Of a stretch of 64,000 nt of DNA, positions 27,959-37,547 are shown piece after piece; position 1 is the first letter of the stretch; the number at the start of each line of letters is the position of its first letter. A program made the translations under genes and the position numbers. The stretch lies in contig NZ_CAJGYV010000001.1 of NCBI RefSeq assembly GCF_904846055.1, positions 1,922,001 through 1,986,000 of the forward strand, read 5' to 3'. The DNA comes from Psychrobacter ciconiae. GTDB lineage: Bacteria > Pseudomonadota > Gammaproteobacteria > Pseudomonadales > Moraxellaceae. The notes below the pieces were generated by a model. It was not told where the DNA came from and ran no database searches. It saw only the letters and a program-made list of their open reading frames with translations.

Positions 27959-28567
27959 TTAAACAAACGGTACAATCGCCGGCATCAAGTCATGAAAAGT
28001 GCGACCGGTGGCAATCTCGCCAATGGCGTGCATTTTCCACTCGTTATTATGGCGATAGACCTTTGCCATAATCAGCGCGGTGTGGTTGCCTTGCGCGGAT
28101 AAGTCATAGCGGGCAACTTCGTTATTGTTATTGGCATCAATCAGGCGGCAATAGGCGTTGGCTACGCTATCAAAGCTTTGACCGGTGAAGCTGTTAACAG
28201 TAAAAACAAGGGCAGTGACGTTGCTTGGAACGCGCGATAAATCAACGTTGATGACCTCATCGTCACCATCGCCTGCGCCGGTTCGGTTGTCGCCTGAATG
28301 GGTAATGCTGCCGTCTTTGGATTGCAATTGGCTAAACCAAATCGCATCGACCTGCTGTTTATTAGCATCAAACATAATGCAAGACGCGTCAAGGTCGATG
28401 GAATCTCCGCCAACGCCGCCACCAAACAGCTTTCCTAACAGTCCTGATTTTTGCGGGACGTTTTGGGTTGCTACATCCCAGCCAAGACCAAGCTTGACGC
28501 GGTTTAATTCGCCGCCGGCTTCTTTAGCCAGCGATATTTTTTGACCTTTTTGTAAACTGACTGCCAT
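27959..28567 (-). CDS. terZ: TerZ-type TerD-family calcium-binding protein
   Basis: A 202-residue cytoplasmic stress protein of the TerD family. It has the N-terminal KLGLGWD, the TerZ-specific insertion GLLGKLFGGG (about residues 42-51), the DLDASC strand, the calcium loop HSGDNRTGAGDGDDE and the closing VYRHNNEWKMHAIGE. The insertion and the C-terminal GRTFHDL distinguish TerZ from TerD and TerE. The family binds Ca and is linked to tellurite, colicin and phage tolerance. The molecular role is still unsettled. It lies 53 bases after the TIGR00266 gene on the same strand, likely one transcript. Confidence 0.92.
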   Translation of the reverse strand: MAVSLQKGQKISLAKEAGGELNRVKLGLGWDVATQNVPQKSGLLGKLFGGGVGGDSIDLDASCIMFDANKQQVDAIWFSQLQSKDGSITHSGDNRTGAGDGDDEVINVDLSRVPSNVTALVFTVNSFTGQSFDSVANAYCRLIDANNNNEVARYDLSAQGNHTALIMAKVYRHNNEWKMHAIGEIATGRTFHDLMPAIVPFV

Positions 28568-28620
28568 TTTCTTTTCCTTATTTTTGCTGTTATTTTTGAA
28601 GTTTATGAAATGTTGCTATT

Positions 28621-29373
28621 TTATAAAATATTATTTAAAAAGCCATTGCTACCACCGCGACCGCCTGAATTTGTTCCAAAAATACTTTGTAGCCAGCTTT
28701 GGTAGCTGTCGCGGTTGCGTGAGCAGATGACCACTTTACCGCTGCCAGAGAAGTTCAAAACCATCCCTTCGCCACTGGTCACCGAGTTGATGATATTACC
28801 CATAAAGCCTTTATTTTTACTGGTGGATACTGACAATTTATAATCAAGCCTTGAGTCCCAACAAACGACGTGACCGTTATCAATGATGACATCTTTATCG
28901 GGGGTGACATCAATTTCAAACAAAGAGCCAAACCCTGACACCACCACTTGACCATGACCGTGAGTTTGCATCACCATAAAGCCGCCGGTATCACCGAATA
29001 TCGCGCCACCGAGGTTACGCTGAATTTGTGCGCGGATATCCACGCCCGACTGCGCCGCGACAAACGCGCCGTCACTTAGGGTATATTGGCAATTGCCCAC
29101 GTCCAAAATCTGCATATCGCCATCAAGCGTTGGCGCAAGCAGACAGTCGCCCTCGCCATGAACCGCCTCGATTTGCTGCTGAAACAGCGACTCATCATTA
29201 GCAAATCGGCGCATCAAGGATTGCATGATTCCGCCTTGAAGTTTACCTTTTAGCTCAAGGTTCGACTCCATCATCACCATTGCGTTGGCTTCACAAAATA
29301 TCGAATCGCCTTTTTTTAGATTGCAATGTAAAAACGGTTCAATCGTGCCAATCAGGCTAAAGGTCGCCGCCAT
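28621..29373 (-). CDS. TIGR00266 family protein (AIM24-like)
   Basis: A 250-residue all-beta protein of the TIGR00266/DUF124 family, related to mitochondrial AIM24 and the tryptophan RNA-binding attenuator-like fold. Typical stretches are FCEANAMVMMESNLELKGKLQGG (as two adjoining blocks near residues 26-48), DCLLAPTLDGDMQIL, and GGFMVMQTHGHGQVVVSGFGSL (about 131-152). It ends in a Gly/Ser/Asn-rich tail. The family often neighbours terD genes and is thought to act in stress responses, possibly at membranes. It sits between terZ and terE on the same strand. Confidence 0.9.
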   Translation of the reverse strand: MAATFSLIGTIEPFLHCNLKKGDSIFCEANAMVMMESNLELKGKLQGGIMQSLMRRFANDESLFQQQIEAVHGEGDCLLAPTLDGDMQILDVGNCQYTLSDGAFVAAQSGVDIRAQIQRNLGGAIFGDTGGFMVMQTHGHGQVVVSGFGSLFEIDVTPDKDVIIDNGHVVCWDSRLDYKLSVSTSKNKGFMGNIINSVTSGEGMVLNFSGSGKVVICSRNRDSYQSWLQSIFGTNSGGRGGSNGFLNNIL

Positions 29374-29497
29374 AATGCCGTCCTATCGTACTTTTTAATA
29401 AAACATTAATACTAGTTTTTAGTAACAAGCCATCTTAATAAAATAAAGCCACCAAATACCGACTTAGCATTTGATGGCAAAAAATGCGGGCAAGAAG

Positions 29498-30073
29498 TTA
29501 AACGTTAACGCCAAAAGAGGCAGCTAACGGTCCAAGACCACCATTAAAGCCCTGACCTACGGCGCGGAATTTCCAATCGCCATTATGGCGGTACAACTCG
29601 CCAAAAATCATCGCCGTTTCGGTGCTGCCGTCTTCTGATAAGTCAAATCGCGCAATTTCAGTGCCACCGTTGTCATTGACGATACGGATATACGCGTCGC
29701 TGACTTGACCGAAGTTTTGATTGCGGGTTTGACCGTCATAAATGATGGCACAAACAGCAACTTTGCTCACATCGCTTGGGATGCTGGCTAGATTTACTTT
29801 GATGGTTTCGTCATCGCCTGCGCCTTCACCAGTTCGGTTGTCGCCGGTATGCTCAACCGCGCCGTTGTCTGATTTTAAATTGTTAAAAAAGATAAAGTCG
29901 CTATCATTACGAACTTTGCCGGCGTCGTTAAGCAAAAAGCCAATCGCGTCCAAGTCAAAATCTTGACCGTCGGTGGCGCGTGGGTCCCAACCAAGCCCTA
30001 CAGTGATATTGGTAAGCCCTGGTGCTTCTTTTGATAAGTTAACGTTACCGCCTTTGGTTAAGCTGATTGCCAT
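29498..30073 (-). CDS. terE: TerE/TerD-family calcium-binding protein
   Basis: A 191-residue protein with a complete TerD domain: [20 protein letters not shown] (metal Asp residues), [11 protein letters not shown], the [13 protein letters not shown] loop, [11 protein letters not shown] and the final [19 protein letters not shown]. The length, EAPGL start and FFNN strand match TerE more than TerD. It is cytoplasmic and probably oligomeric. A 124-base gap separates it from the TIGR00266 gene downstream. Upstream is a 271-base spacer before the end of the DUF475 gene, so it may have its own promoter. Confidence 0.92.
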   Translation of the reverse strand: MAISLTKGGNVNLSKEAPGLTNITVGLGWDPRATDGQDFDLDAIGFLLNDAGKVRNDSDFIFFNNLKSDNGAVEHTGDNRTGEGAGDDETIKVNLASIPSDVSKVAVCAIIYDGQTRNQNFGQVSDAYIRIVNDNGGTEIARFDLSEDGSTETAMIFGELYRHNGDWKFRAVGQGFNGGLGPLAASFGVNV

Positions 30074-30290
30074 GAGATGTCCTTTAAATAAAATGAGAGT
30101 GTTATTGGTTTCGAGTCTGTTTACTTAAAATAGCGCTAAAGTTACGCCGTTTGTTGCAATCAACTATACTTGAGCGGGCAGGGGATGTGCAAGTCAAATT
30201 TTGTGCTAAAGTATTTGCAATCTTAAGCGATTTTTACCGCCAAATTTTAAAATTGTTATCCTAAAAACTAAGCATAAAAGACTAAGCATA

Positions 30291-30326
30291 AAAAACAGAC
30301 CCTATTTTAAAATACAGTCTGTTTTT
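30291..30326. terminator. Terminator downstream of the DUF475 gene
   Basis: AAAAACAGAC pairs with GTCTGTTTTT across a 16-base AT-rich loop, 19 bases after the DUF475 stop. The flanks are A-rich and T-rich. Confidence 0.72.
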
Positions 30327-30344
30327 ATGAGAATATGTCAAAAG

Positions 30345-31418
30345 CTATTCAGCTGAAGTTGTTTTTGCTTCAAGCTTTCGATGTTTGATAGAAGCAAAAA
30401 GAGCCCAAACAATAAAGGCAACCCCGATAAGCCCTGTGACCAGCTCCGGAACTTCAAAGCGCATTGACAGGAGCATGATGATGGCAAGCGCGCCGATGGC
30501 ATAATGTGCGCCATGCTCAAGGTAGATGAACTCATCAAGCGTGCCTTTTTCTACCAAAAAGATGGTCATCGATCGCACAAACATTGCCCCAATAGCCAGT
30601 CCTAACATGATGATAATCACGTCATTGGTAATGGCAAACGCGCCAATCACCCCATCAAAGCTAAAGGACGCATCAAGCACTTCTAAATATAAAAACCCGG
30701 CAATCCCGCCTTTCATAATGGCGCTTCCTGCAGCCGCCGCGTTACCTTGTTCGGCAGCTTCTTCAGTTTCTTCCAAGTCGCCTTCGAGCATATTAGATAC
30801 CACTTGAACGCCAAGGTAAATCAAGATACCCCAAATTCCTGCCATCAAGACGACTGAGTCTTTGGCATCATCAACCCAAGACAGCGACAATACCAAAATC
30901 GCCAGCGCCACAAACACGCTCATGGCATCCACCTGACCAAATCTTGCCAAGCGTCCCTCAAGCCAGTCGAACCAATGTACGTCTTTGTCATCAAATAAGA
31001 AGTTTAAGAACACAAGAAGTAAGAACATGCCGCCAAATGCTGAAATCTCTGCGTGGTGTGCAAGCAATTTTTCTGAGTATTCAGTAGGATTGTAAAGCGC
31101 CAGATTGACCACTTCCATCATCCCAAGGTCTGCCGTCACCGCAACGATGACAATTGGGAACACCAGTCGCATCCCAAAAACGGCAATCAAAATACCGACG
31201 GTTAAAAATATCATTTTCCAAAATTTGTCCCAGTGCTTGAGAACCGAGGCGTTCACCACCGCGTTATCAAACGACAAGGAAATCTCCATCACCGCCAAAA
31301 TTGCGGTAATCGATAGCGCGGTGATCAGCCCGCCCAAGCCGCCGTGGGAGTAGCCCCACCACGAAGCAACCACAAGCGCAATCGCGGTAAAAATAAAGTC
31401 TAAATAAAAATGTCTCAT
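30345..31418 (-). CDS. DUF475 integral membrane protein (TerC/LysE superfamily)
   Basis: A 357-residue inner-membrane protein with eight to nine hydrophobic helices. The motif EISLSFDNAVVNASVL (about residues 46-61) and its echo LDASFSFDGVIGAFAIT (about 227-243) are the two acidic intramembrane signatures of the TerC/LysE exporter superfamily. The loop FDDKDVHWFDWLEGRL is typical of DUF475. In ter clusters this protein takes the place of TerC and is proposed to form a membrane complex with TerD-type proteins, possibly handling metal ions. It lies between terE and terD, with terminators on both sides, so it appears monocistronic. Confidence 0.9.
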   Translation of the reverse strand: MRHFYLDFIFTAIALVVASWWGYSHGGLGGLITALSITAILAVMEISLSFDNAVVNASVLKHWDKFWKMIFLTVGILIAVFGMRLVFPIVIVAVTADLGMMEVVNLALYNPTEYSEKLLAHHAEISAFGGMFLLLVFLNFLFDDKDVHWFDWLEGRLARFGQVDAMSVFVALAILVLSLSWVDDAKDSVVLMAGIWGILIYLGVQVVSNMLEGDLEETEEAAEQGNAAAAGSAIMKGGIAGFLYLEVLDASFSFDGVIGAFAITNDVIIIMLGLAIGAMFVRSMTIFLVEKGTLDEFIYLEHGAHYAIGALAIIMLLSMRFEVPELVTGLIGVAFIVWALFASIKHRKLEAKTTSAE

Positions 31419-31474
31419 GACAAATCCTGTCCGGTTGCAAATCGTATCATCAAATTATTCCCGCCCAAAATTAC

Positions 31475-31506
31475 AAAAAAGTGGCTCAATGAGAGCCACT
31501 TTTTTT
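31475..31506. terminator. Terminator between the DUF475 gene and terD
   Basis: The perfect 13-base stem AAAAAAGTGGCTC / GAGCCACTTTTTT has a 5-base loop. It lies downstream of terD in the minus direction and is symmetrical. Confidence 0.88.
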
Positions 31507-31646
31507 AATAATCCTTTGTTGCAACATAAAGCATTTGGTAAAAATTTGCTAGCGTAAATTGTGGCTATTTTGCAAATCGGCGCTGCCTGTCGTCGCAACA
31601 AAATAACGGGCTTTAAGCTTTGGGCAAACGCTTACGGCTAGCAAGG

Positions 31647-32222
31647 CTAAATATTGACGCCGTATTGATGACACATGGCTTGCAGACCGCCAGAGTAGCC
31701 TTGACCGACCGCGCGAAATTTCCACTCGCCGTTATGACGGTAAACTTCGCCAAACACCATCGCTGTTTCCACCGAATAGTCCTCTGCCAAGTCAAAGCGA
31801 ACGACTTCAGCGCCCGTATCTTCGTTAACCACGCGGATAAAGGCGTTAGCAACTTGACCGAAGTTTTGATTACGGCTGGCTGCGTCATGAATGGTAACCG
31901 TCACCACGATTTTGTCGATGTCCATAGGCACTTGGGCGAGGTTGACTTTAATCACCTCATCGTCGCCATCGCCTTCGCCAGTTCGGTTGTCGCCGGTGTG
32001 CTCAATCGCGCCGTTGTCTGATTTTAATTGGTTATAAAAAATAAAATCATGGTCGCCGCGGACTTTACCGGCATTGCTGAGCAAAAACACGCTGGCGTCC
32101 AAGTCAAACTCCGCCCCTGACGTTGCGCGCTCGTCCCAACCAAGACCGATTAATAGTTTATTCAAAGTGGGGTCAGTTTTGGTCAGCGATAAGTTGCCGC
32201 CTTTACTAAGAGATAACGCCAT
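31647..32222 (-). CDS. terD: TerD-type calcium-binding stress protein
   Basis: A 191-residue TerD protein. Nearly every stretch matches plasmid Ter[53 protein letters not shown], the [13 protein letters not shown] calcium loop and [19 protein letters not shown]. It is predicted to be cytoplasmic, binding Ca through the conserved Asp residues. The gene lies upstream of DUF475 with a strong terminator between, so it is probably its own unit. A ribosome site AAGGACAA precedes the ATG, and a TATAAT lies about 30 bases upstream. Confidence 0.95.
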   Translation of the reverse strand: MALSLSKGGNLSLTKTDPTLNKLLIGLGWDERATSGAEFDLDASVFLLSNAGKVRGDHDFIFYNQLKSDNGAIEHTGDNRTGEGDGDDEVIKVNLAQVPMDIDKIVVTVTIHDAASRNQNFGQVANAFIRVVNEDTGAEVVRFDLAEDYSVETAMVFGEVYRHNGEWKFRAVGQGYSGGLQAMCHQYGVNI

Positions 32223-32239
32223 AAGTTGTCCTTATTATC

Positions 32240-32260
32240 ATTAAAAATTATAAAAAATCG
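32240..32260 (-). promoter_or_regulatory. Candidate terD promoter
   Basis: A minus-strand TATAAT (plus-strand ATTATA at 32247-32252) lies 25-30 bases before the terD ATG. A TTGCTA 19 bases further upstream is a poor -35. Confidence 0.35.
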
Positions 32261-32280
32261 TTTGACTATCATAGCAACAA

Positions 32281-32314
32281 AAAATGGCGCAATCAAAGCC
32301 GATTGCGCCATTTT
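32281..32314. terminator. Terminator of rlmKL
   Basis: The perfect 14-base stem AAAATGGCGCAATC / GATTGCGCCATTTT has a 6-base loop. It lies about 50 bases after the rlmKL stop in the minus direction. Confidence 0.82.
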
Positions 32315-32362
32315 CAACGATTTAACCGACGAAATTTTAGCAATAAATCAATCAGCTTAGAA

Positions 32363-34636
32363 TCAGCGGTGGCGAATCTCAAAGCTTTGATGAATCGGCT
32401 TTTTAGGATTAAAGTCAAAGCCGATGGTTTGAGGTGTAATATCAACGACCTCGTAGCGCTCGCGCAAACTGTCGTCAAGTTCAAATCGGGTAAAGTTGTT
32501 GGAAAAATACAACACGCCGCCTGCGCTCAAGCGGTTCATCGCGCGGTTGATGAGCGCCGCATGGTCGCGCTGAACATCAAAGGTCCCTTGAAACTTTTTA
32601 GAGTTGGAAAAGGTCGGTGGGTCAATAAAAATGACGTCAAATTGCTCGGTATTGCCCTTAATCCATTCAAAAATGTCGGCTGCAACAAAGTTAAACTTGC
32701 TTCCCATCACATCAAGACCATTTAAGGCAAAGTTTTGCTTGCCCCAGTCTAAATAATTTTGTGATAAATCAACACTGGTAACTTTTTTTGCGCCGCCCAT
32801 TGCCGCATGAACGCTTGCGGTACAAGTATAAGCAAATAAGTTGAGCACCGATTTATTAGCACTTGCTGATTTTACGCGCGCCCGCATATTGCGGTGGTCA
32901 AGGAACAGTCCGGTATCTAAATAGTCGGTAAAGTTGACGTAAAAATAAGCGCCGTCTTCTTTGACGATATAAAACTTGCCGCGCTTGTCCGTGGTATTTT
33001 GCTTGCGATATTGCTCAGTTCCTGACTGCCGCGCTCGCGTTTTGATAAAGACCTGCTCGCGGTTGACTTCAAGCACTTCGCGGATACCTAATAGCGCCAA
33101 GTTAAAGCGTTTTTTGGCGGTCTCTACAGGGATACTTTTTGGCGGCGCGTACTCTTGAACGTGAACGAAGTCGCCATAAACGTCAATCGCCACTTTAAAA
33201 TCGGGCAAATCGGCATCGTAAACTCGAAGAGAGGTCACGCCGTCTTTTTGCGCTTGTTTTTTTAATTTGCCAAGGTTTTTTTGCAAGCGATTGATAAAGT
33301 CTTGCGCTTCCTCACTTTGAATATCACGTTTTTCAAAGCGGGTAATTAAGTTATCAGGCTTGGATTTATTCAGCTTGCCAAAGCGAAAATAAACGGTAAT
33401 CGCGCCATTATGACAGCGCAGCGTTTGCGGCTCGATAATCGGCAACACGTCCGCCTGTTCAACCTTCGCTGCCAAAACCCCAAGCATCGGCGTGATCGGC
33501 GTACCAATAAAGCTGTCTTGAAGCATCAGCCCGAAGCCTTGATACAGCGGTCGAATAGTGTCTTCTGTTCCCAAACGCTCACCGTAAGGCGGGTTGGTGA
33601 TAATCAGTGGTCGGGTGAATTTATTGTCTTGAATAAACGCCTGCAATTTACCTTGAAGCTGGCTTAAGGCTCGCTGTTCAATAGTTAAATGTGGCAATAA
33701 GTCTTGAAGTCCTGCGGCAATCAGGTTTTTTTGAGTGGCAATGATTGCGCCGATATCGGCATCAAAAGCGGCGATAAACGGTAGCGTTTGCGGGTCATTA
33801 ACGGCTTGAGCAAGCGCGGTTTCAAATCGTGATTGCGCCTCATCAATCATCGATTGCCAAAGCGTGCTATCGTGGTGCTGCCACCGGTAAAAGCCAAATT
33901 GCCGCGCCGCTTTATCAATACCGACTGGATAATCGCAATGCATCAACAGCGCTTCAATAATAAACGTTCCTGAGCCACACATTGGGTCAATGAGCGCATC
34001 AAGCTTAGCTTGGCTGTGGTTTGTTGTTTGGTCTTTTTCATGCCAGCCGGCGCTATAAAGTAGGGCGGCGGCAAGGTTTTCTTTTAATGGCGCGTCCGTC
34101 ATTGCCACGCGGTAACCACGGCGGTGCAAACTTGTTCCGGATAAATCAAGATAAAGCTCTGCTTGCTTGTCATTGACCGTCGCAAAAATTGCAAAATCCG
34201 GCTGACGGCTGTCAACGTTTGGGCGCGCGCCCAGCTTTTCGTTAAAGGTATCAGCGATGGCATCTTTAATCCGCAGCATGGCAAATTGTTGGTTGACCGC
34301 CACGCGTTTATCGACCGACAAGCGAATGGCAAAGGTGTTCTCAACACCAAACTGCGCGCACCAATCGACCGATTTTGCCAAACCGTAAAGCTGCTCAGCC
34401 ACATCATAATCGGAATTGATGTTTTTGCGCTTAATTGGCAATAAAACGCGCGATGCTACCCGCGACCACAGGCAAATGGTGTACAAATCCTGAATCGTAC
34501 CATCAACCGATAGCCTGCCGGTGCTTTTAATCTCACTACGGATACCAAAGCTTGCAAGCTCCGTTTGTAGCGGCAGCTCAAGACCATCGGCGCAAGTGAT
34601 AATAAACGATTGCAAAGGGCGAGCGGGACTTGTCAT
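32363..34636 (-). CDS. rlmKL: Bifunctional 23S rRNA methyltransferase RlmK/RlmL
   Basis: Methylates 23S rRNA at two guanines: N2-G2445 by the N-terminal RlmL half and N7-G2069 by the C-terminal RlmK half. The order visible is an N-terminal THUMP domain (to about residue 160), an RlmL Rossmann domain with DPMCGSGTFIIEAL and the catalytic NPPYGERLG, then RlmK with VLNLFAYTCTASVHAAMGGA and DVIFIDPPTFSNSKK. At about 757 residues it is longer than E. coli RlmL (702). An ATG at 34642 is in frame, but AGGA stands six bases before the ATG at 34636. It is a single gene with its own terminator. Confidence 0.94.
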   Translation of the reverse strand: MTSPARPLQSFIITCADGLELPLQTELASFGIRSEIKSTGRLSVDGTIQDLYTICLWSRVASRVLLPIKRKNINSDYDVAEQLYGLAKSVDWCAQFGVENTFAIRLSVDKRVAVNQQFAMLRIKDAIADTFNEKLGARPNVDSRQPDFAIFATVNDKQAELYLDLSGTSLHRRGYRVAMTDAPLKENLAAALLYSAGWHEKDQTTNHSQAKLDALIDPMCGSGTFIIEALLMHCDYPVGIDKAARQFGFYRWQHHDSTLWQSMIDEAQSRFETALAQAVNDPQTLPFIAAFDADIGAIIATQKNLIAAGLQDLLPHLTIEQRALSQLQGKLQAFIQDNKFTRPLIITNPPYGERLGTEDTIRPLYQGFGLMLQDSFIGTPITPMLGVLAAKVEQADVLPIIEPQTLRCHNGAITVYFRFGKLNKSKPDNLITRFEKRDIQSEEAQDFINRLQKNLGKLKKQAQKDGVTSLRVYDADLPDFKVAIDVYGDFVHVQEYAPPKSIPVETAKKRFNLALLGIREVLEVNREQVFIKTRARQSGTEQYRKQNTTDKRGKFYIVKEDGAYFYVNFTDYLDTGLFLDHRNMRARVKSASANKSVLNLFAYTCTASVHAAMGGAKKVTSVDLSQNYLDWGKQNFALNGLDVMGSKFNFVAADIFEWIKGNTEQFDVIFIDPPTFSNSKKFQGTFDVQRDHAALINRAMNRLSAGGVLYFSNNFTRFELDDSLRERYEVVDITPQTIGFDFNPKKPIHQSFEIRHR

Positions 34637-34769
34637 ACACATTCCTGACCAATAGGGTGAAAATCATAAACCTGCCATTTTAGCACAAATTGTCACTGAT
34701 AACTTGGTAGGTTTTGGCTTTGGTGCGTGGCAGTAAGAGCTGAATTTAGGATTGTTTAAGCTTAATCGG

Positions 34770-35945
34770 TTAAGGTTTGCCGTCGGTAGGTTTGGCAGCT
34801 TCGATGGTGGTGGCAAAAGGCTTGGTTGCGATGGGGTAGTCGACAGCTTTTGGCATCAAAAGACGCATATGCGGGTAAGGCGTTGAAATGCTTGCGGCAT
34901 CAAAGGCAATTTTAATATGCTCATGCAAGTCTTCTTTAATCTTAGGAATTCGCGCCACCGATGCCGGTTTTACCCAAAATCTGACGATAAAAATTACCCC
35001 AAAATCACCAATTTCGGATACCGTTGCCGACGACTCAGGGCGCGTGAGCACCACATCGGTATCGCTTAGGACTTGCAAAATGACTTTTCGCGCCTCGCTA
35101 ATGTCGTCCTCAAGCGCAATTCGGACGTTAATGTCAAAACGGACGAAGTTTTTGGAGGTTAAGTTAATCACCTCAGAGGAGGCGACAGTTGCGTTTGGGA
35201 TAATCACGGTGACGTTATCGCGGGTCAAAATATGCGTGGTTCGCAGGGAAATCAGCACCACGCGACCCTCATTATTGTTTAAGCTGATCCAATCGCCCAC
35301 CTGAAATGACTGCTCAAGTAAAATGGTAATTCCGGCAATAAAGTTGGCAAGCGTCGATTGCGCGGCAAAGCCAACTGCCAAGCCCACAATCCCAAGACCT
35401 GCCACTAACGACACAATATCAAAGCCAAACTGCGCCAAAACACTTGCCGCGCCCAATATCAAAATCAGCACGGATAAAATGTTATTTAACAGCTGCTCAA
35501 TGGAGGCGCTGATACCATAATGCTGCAAGATTTTATGGATAATATGCCCAGATGACGTCCAAAGCACGTAATAAATCCCCGCCCAAATGCTTGCCTTTGC
35601 CGTAGCTTTGACCGTACTTGGCTCAATATTAATCTGACTCATCACCGCAATTAAGCTTGCCACAATCCAAATATAGCGCAGCGATGAGCGAATGATGGCA
35701 AGCCTGCGCTCATTTAAACGAATTCGGGATTTGTTTTTTTTCAAAATATAAATAGCAAGCCAATAAATCGCCCCAAGTACCGCAAGCAATATCAAAATTT
35801 TAATCGCCGTACTGGCAAGCTCAACCGCTCGCGACGTCCAATCGCGCGAGTCTTCCTCAATTGAGCCGCCAATAGCAATGTATAAACTGGTGTACAAATC
35901 GCGACCAATTTCATGAAAAAACTCAGCGATACCAGCAATTGCCAT
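34770..35945 (-). CDS. MscS-family mechanosensitive channel
   Basis: A 391-residue inner-membrane protein of the small-conductance mechanosensitive channel family, which releases solutes on hypo-osmotic shock. There are about five hydrophobic helices. The pore helix and hinge region reads VAGLGIVGLAVGFAAQSTLANFIAGI (two adjoining blocks, about residues 181-206), followed by the beta domain (LEQSFQVGDWI, GRVVLISLRTTHI, VIIPNATVASSEVIN). The C-terminus is a short Lys/Pro tail. It is longer than MscS itself (286), owing to extra N-terminal helices. It lies downstream of the lpd-like gene with a nested inverted repeat between. Confidence 0.93.
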   Translation of the reverse strand: MAIAGIAEFFHEIGRDLYTSLYIAIGGSIEEDSRDWTSRAVELASTAIKILILLAVLGAIYWLAIYILKKNKSRIRLNERRLAIIRSSLRYIWIVASLIAVMSQINIEPSTVKATAKASIWAGIYYVLWTSSGHIIHKILQHYGISASIEQLLNNILSVLILILGAASVLAQFGFDIVSLVAGLGIVGLAVGFAAQSTLANFIAGITILLEQSFQVGDWISLNNNEGRVVLISLRTTHILTRDNVTVIIPNATVASSEVINLTSKNFVRFDINVRIALEDDISEARKVILQVLSDTDVVLTRPESSATVSEIGDFGVIFIVRFWVKPASVARIPKIKEDLHEHIKIAFDAASISTPYPHMRLLMPKAVDYPIATKPFATTIEAAKPTDGKP

Positions 35946-35988
35946 GACAGTTTGATGACCTTTTATTTATAAAAACAAAAAAGTGGGA

Positions 35989-36034
35989 GGTTAAGGGTTT
36001 GGTTTAATATTAACCTAAGTTTGCACCCTTAACC
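35989..36034. repeat. Nested inverted repeat between the lpd-like gene and the mscS-like gene
   Basis: GGTTAAGGG (35989-35997) pairs with CCCTTAACC (36026-36034). Inside lies a second palindrome, GGTTTAATATTAACC (36001-36015). On the minus strand the outer stem is followed by a T-run a few bases later, so it may be the terminator of the lpd-like gene. Confidence 0.6.
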
Positions 36035-36050
36035 ATCATAAAAGTTTGGG

Positions 36051-37547
36051 TTAAAACCCCGTATCCTCACTGCCTTCAACTTGATGCGGAATTTGCATTT
36101 GTGATTGGATATCGCGAAGGGCAGTTCGCAAACCTTCCAAAATGGTCGGATGATAAAATGGCGCATCAAGAAGCTGTTTAACGCTCAGCTGATTGGTAAT
36201 GGCAATCGCCAAAATATGCGCCAAATATTCCGCGTCAGGGGCTACCATACTTGCGCCCAAAATCCGATCTGTCTCTTTACAAGCGTAAATATGCAAAAGA
36301 CCGCAATTGACGTCCATAATCCGGCTGCGACCTTGCTTGGCAAAATCAACGCGACCGATGACAAAGTTGGTGTTGTTGTCTTTAATGTCTTGTAAGGACT
36401 GACCGACGTTGGCAATTTGCGGCGTGGTAAAGATAATGGACATCGGAATGGCAGGCGGGCGGATATAAGCGCCCAAGTTATTTGGGCAAACCTCGCTGCC
36501 GGCGCTAAAGCCCTCGTCGCTTGCCACATGCAGCAGCGGTAAATGAGCGTTAGCATCGCCAATCACATAAACGTCTAAATCATCAATTTGACCGGTGTTG
36601 ATATTTAAGTTTTTTGGGCGTTCTTTGTCGTCAAGCTCCACGCCCAAATTTTCAATGCCAAGCGCTTTGATATTATTGCGCCGACCAGTCGCCACCAAAA
36701 CAAGCTCGCCCTGCCAGTCTTGCGCCTTGCCGTCACTGTCGTTATAGCGGATAAAGGCAGCATCGTCATGGATGCCAACGTCCTTAATGTCGCAGCCAAG
36801 CTTCATCACTACGTCTTTTGACAAGCAGTCAATGGCGTGGTCATTGATTTTGTCATCACCAAGACCGCCAACGGTTTGCGTTCGGTTAAATAAAGTGACG
36901 GCAACGCCAAGCTGTGAAAACGCTTGCGCCAGCTCAAGCCCAATCGCTCCTGCGCCAATTGCTGCTAAGGATTTGGGCAAATCGCTCAACTCAAACACCG
37001 AGTCTGAAGTTAACAGTTTGTCTTTGAGATTTTCTGCCCACGCTTTAGGAACAAATGGCAAGCTTCCTGTCGCAATGATAATTTTATCGGCTTTAATCAG
37101 CTCGCCGTTGACCTCAATTAGCCCATCTTGGTTAATTTTTGCGCGACCGTCGATTTTTTTATCGTCATCCCAGCTCGATACTTGCCGTTGAACTCCGCTT
37201 GTGAAGTCATCGCGAAGTTTTTGTACCCGCTTCATGACCTGTTTGCCGTCAATATTAATATCGCCACTCACCCCAAACTCGGCAGAGTTTTTGGCATCAT
37301 GAGCGCGCTCAGCGGCAGCAATCAGCAGCTTACTTGGCATGCAGCCAACGGTTGCGCAAGTGGTTGTCCAAAAACCATCATTAATAATTACGATGTTTTC
37401 GGTGGTTTTTTGAGCTTGGCGAAAGGCGTTTTGACCGGCAGTTCCTGCACCGATAATGGCGACGGAAACATGGCGTGAGATTTGATTGTTTTTTATGGCG
37501 TTTTCTTTTTTAGCATCATTACAGGAAAAATTATTATTTTTAGTCAT
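36051..37547 (-). CDS. Dihydrolipoyl dehydrogenase-like pyridine nucleotide-disulphide oxidoreductase
   Basis: A 498-residue flavoprotein of the class-I disulphide oxidoreductase family. It shows the FAD site AIIGAGTAGQNAFRQA, the redox pair CATVGC (in TTCATVGCMPSKLL, about residues 69-82), the NAD site AIGAGAIGLELAQ, the VIGDANAHLPLLH motif and the C-terminal HPTILEGL that supplies the active-site His-Glu. The frame begins at 37592, but the ATG at 37547 (MTKNNNF) has GAGA upstream. It is not next to pyruvate dehydrogenase genes, so it may serve another thiol or quinone substrate. The Asn/Lys-rich 30-residue N-terminal tail is unusual. Confidence 0.88.
   Translation of the reverse strand: MTKNNNFSCNDAKKENAIKNNQISRHVSVAIIGAGTAGQNAFRQAQKTTENIVIINDGFWTTTCATVGCMPSKLLIAAAERAHDAKNSAEFGVSGDINIDGKQVMKRVQKLRDDFTSGVQRQVSSWDDDKKIDGRAKINQDGLIEVNGELIKADKIIIATGSLPFVPKAWAENLKDKLLTSDSVFELSDLPKSLAAIGAGAIGLELAQAFSQLGVAVTLFNRTQTVGGLGDDKINDHAIDCLSKDVVMKLGCDIKDVGIHDDAAFIRYNDSDGKAQDWQGELVLVATGRRNNIKALGIENLGVELDDKERPKNLNINTGQIDDLDVYVIGDANAHLPLLHVASDEGFSAGSEVCPNNLGAYIRPPAIPMSIIFTTPQIANVGQSLQDIKDNNTNFVIGRVDFAKQGRSRIMDVNCGLLHIYACKETDRILGASMVAPDAEYLAHILAIAITNQLSVKQLLDAPFYHPTILEGLRTALRDIQSQMQIPHQVEGSEDTGF

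Noticed and set aside
30345..31418. Calling the DUF475 gene terC outright
   Set aside because: It shares the acidic membrane motifs of the TerC/LysE superfamily but belongs to the distinct DUF475 family, so the symbol was withheld.
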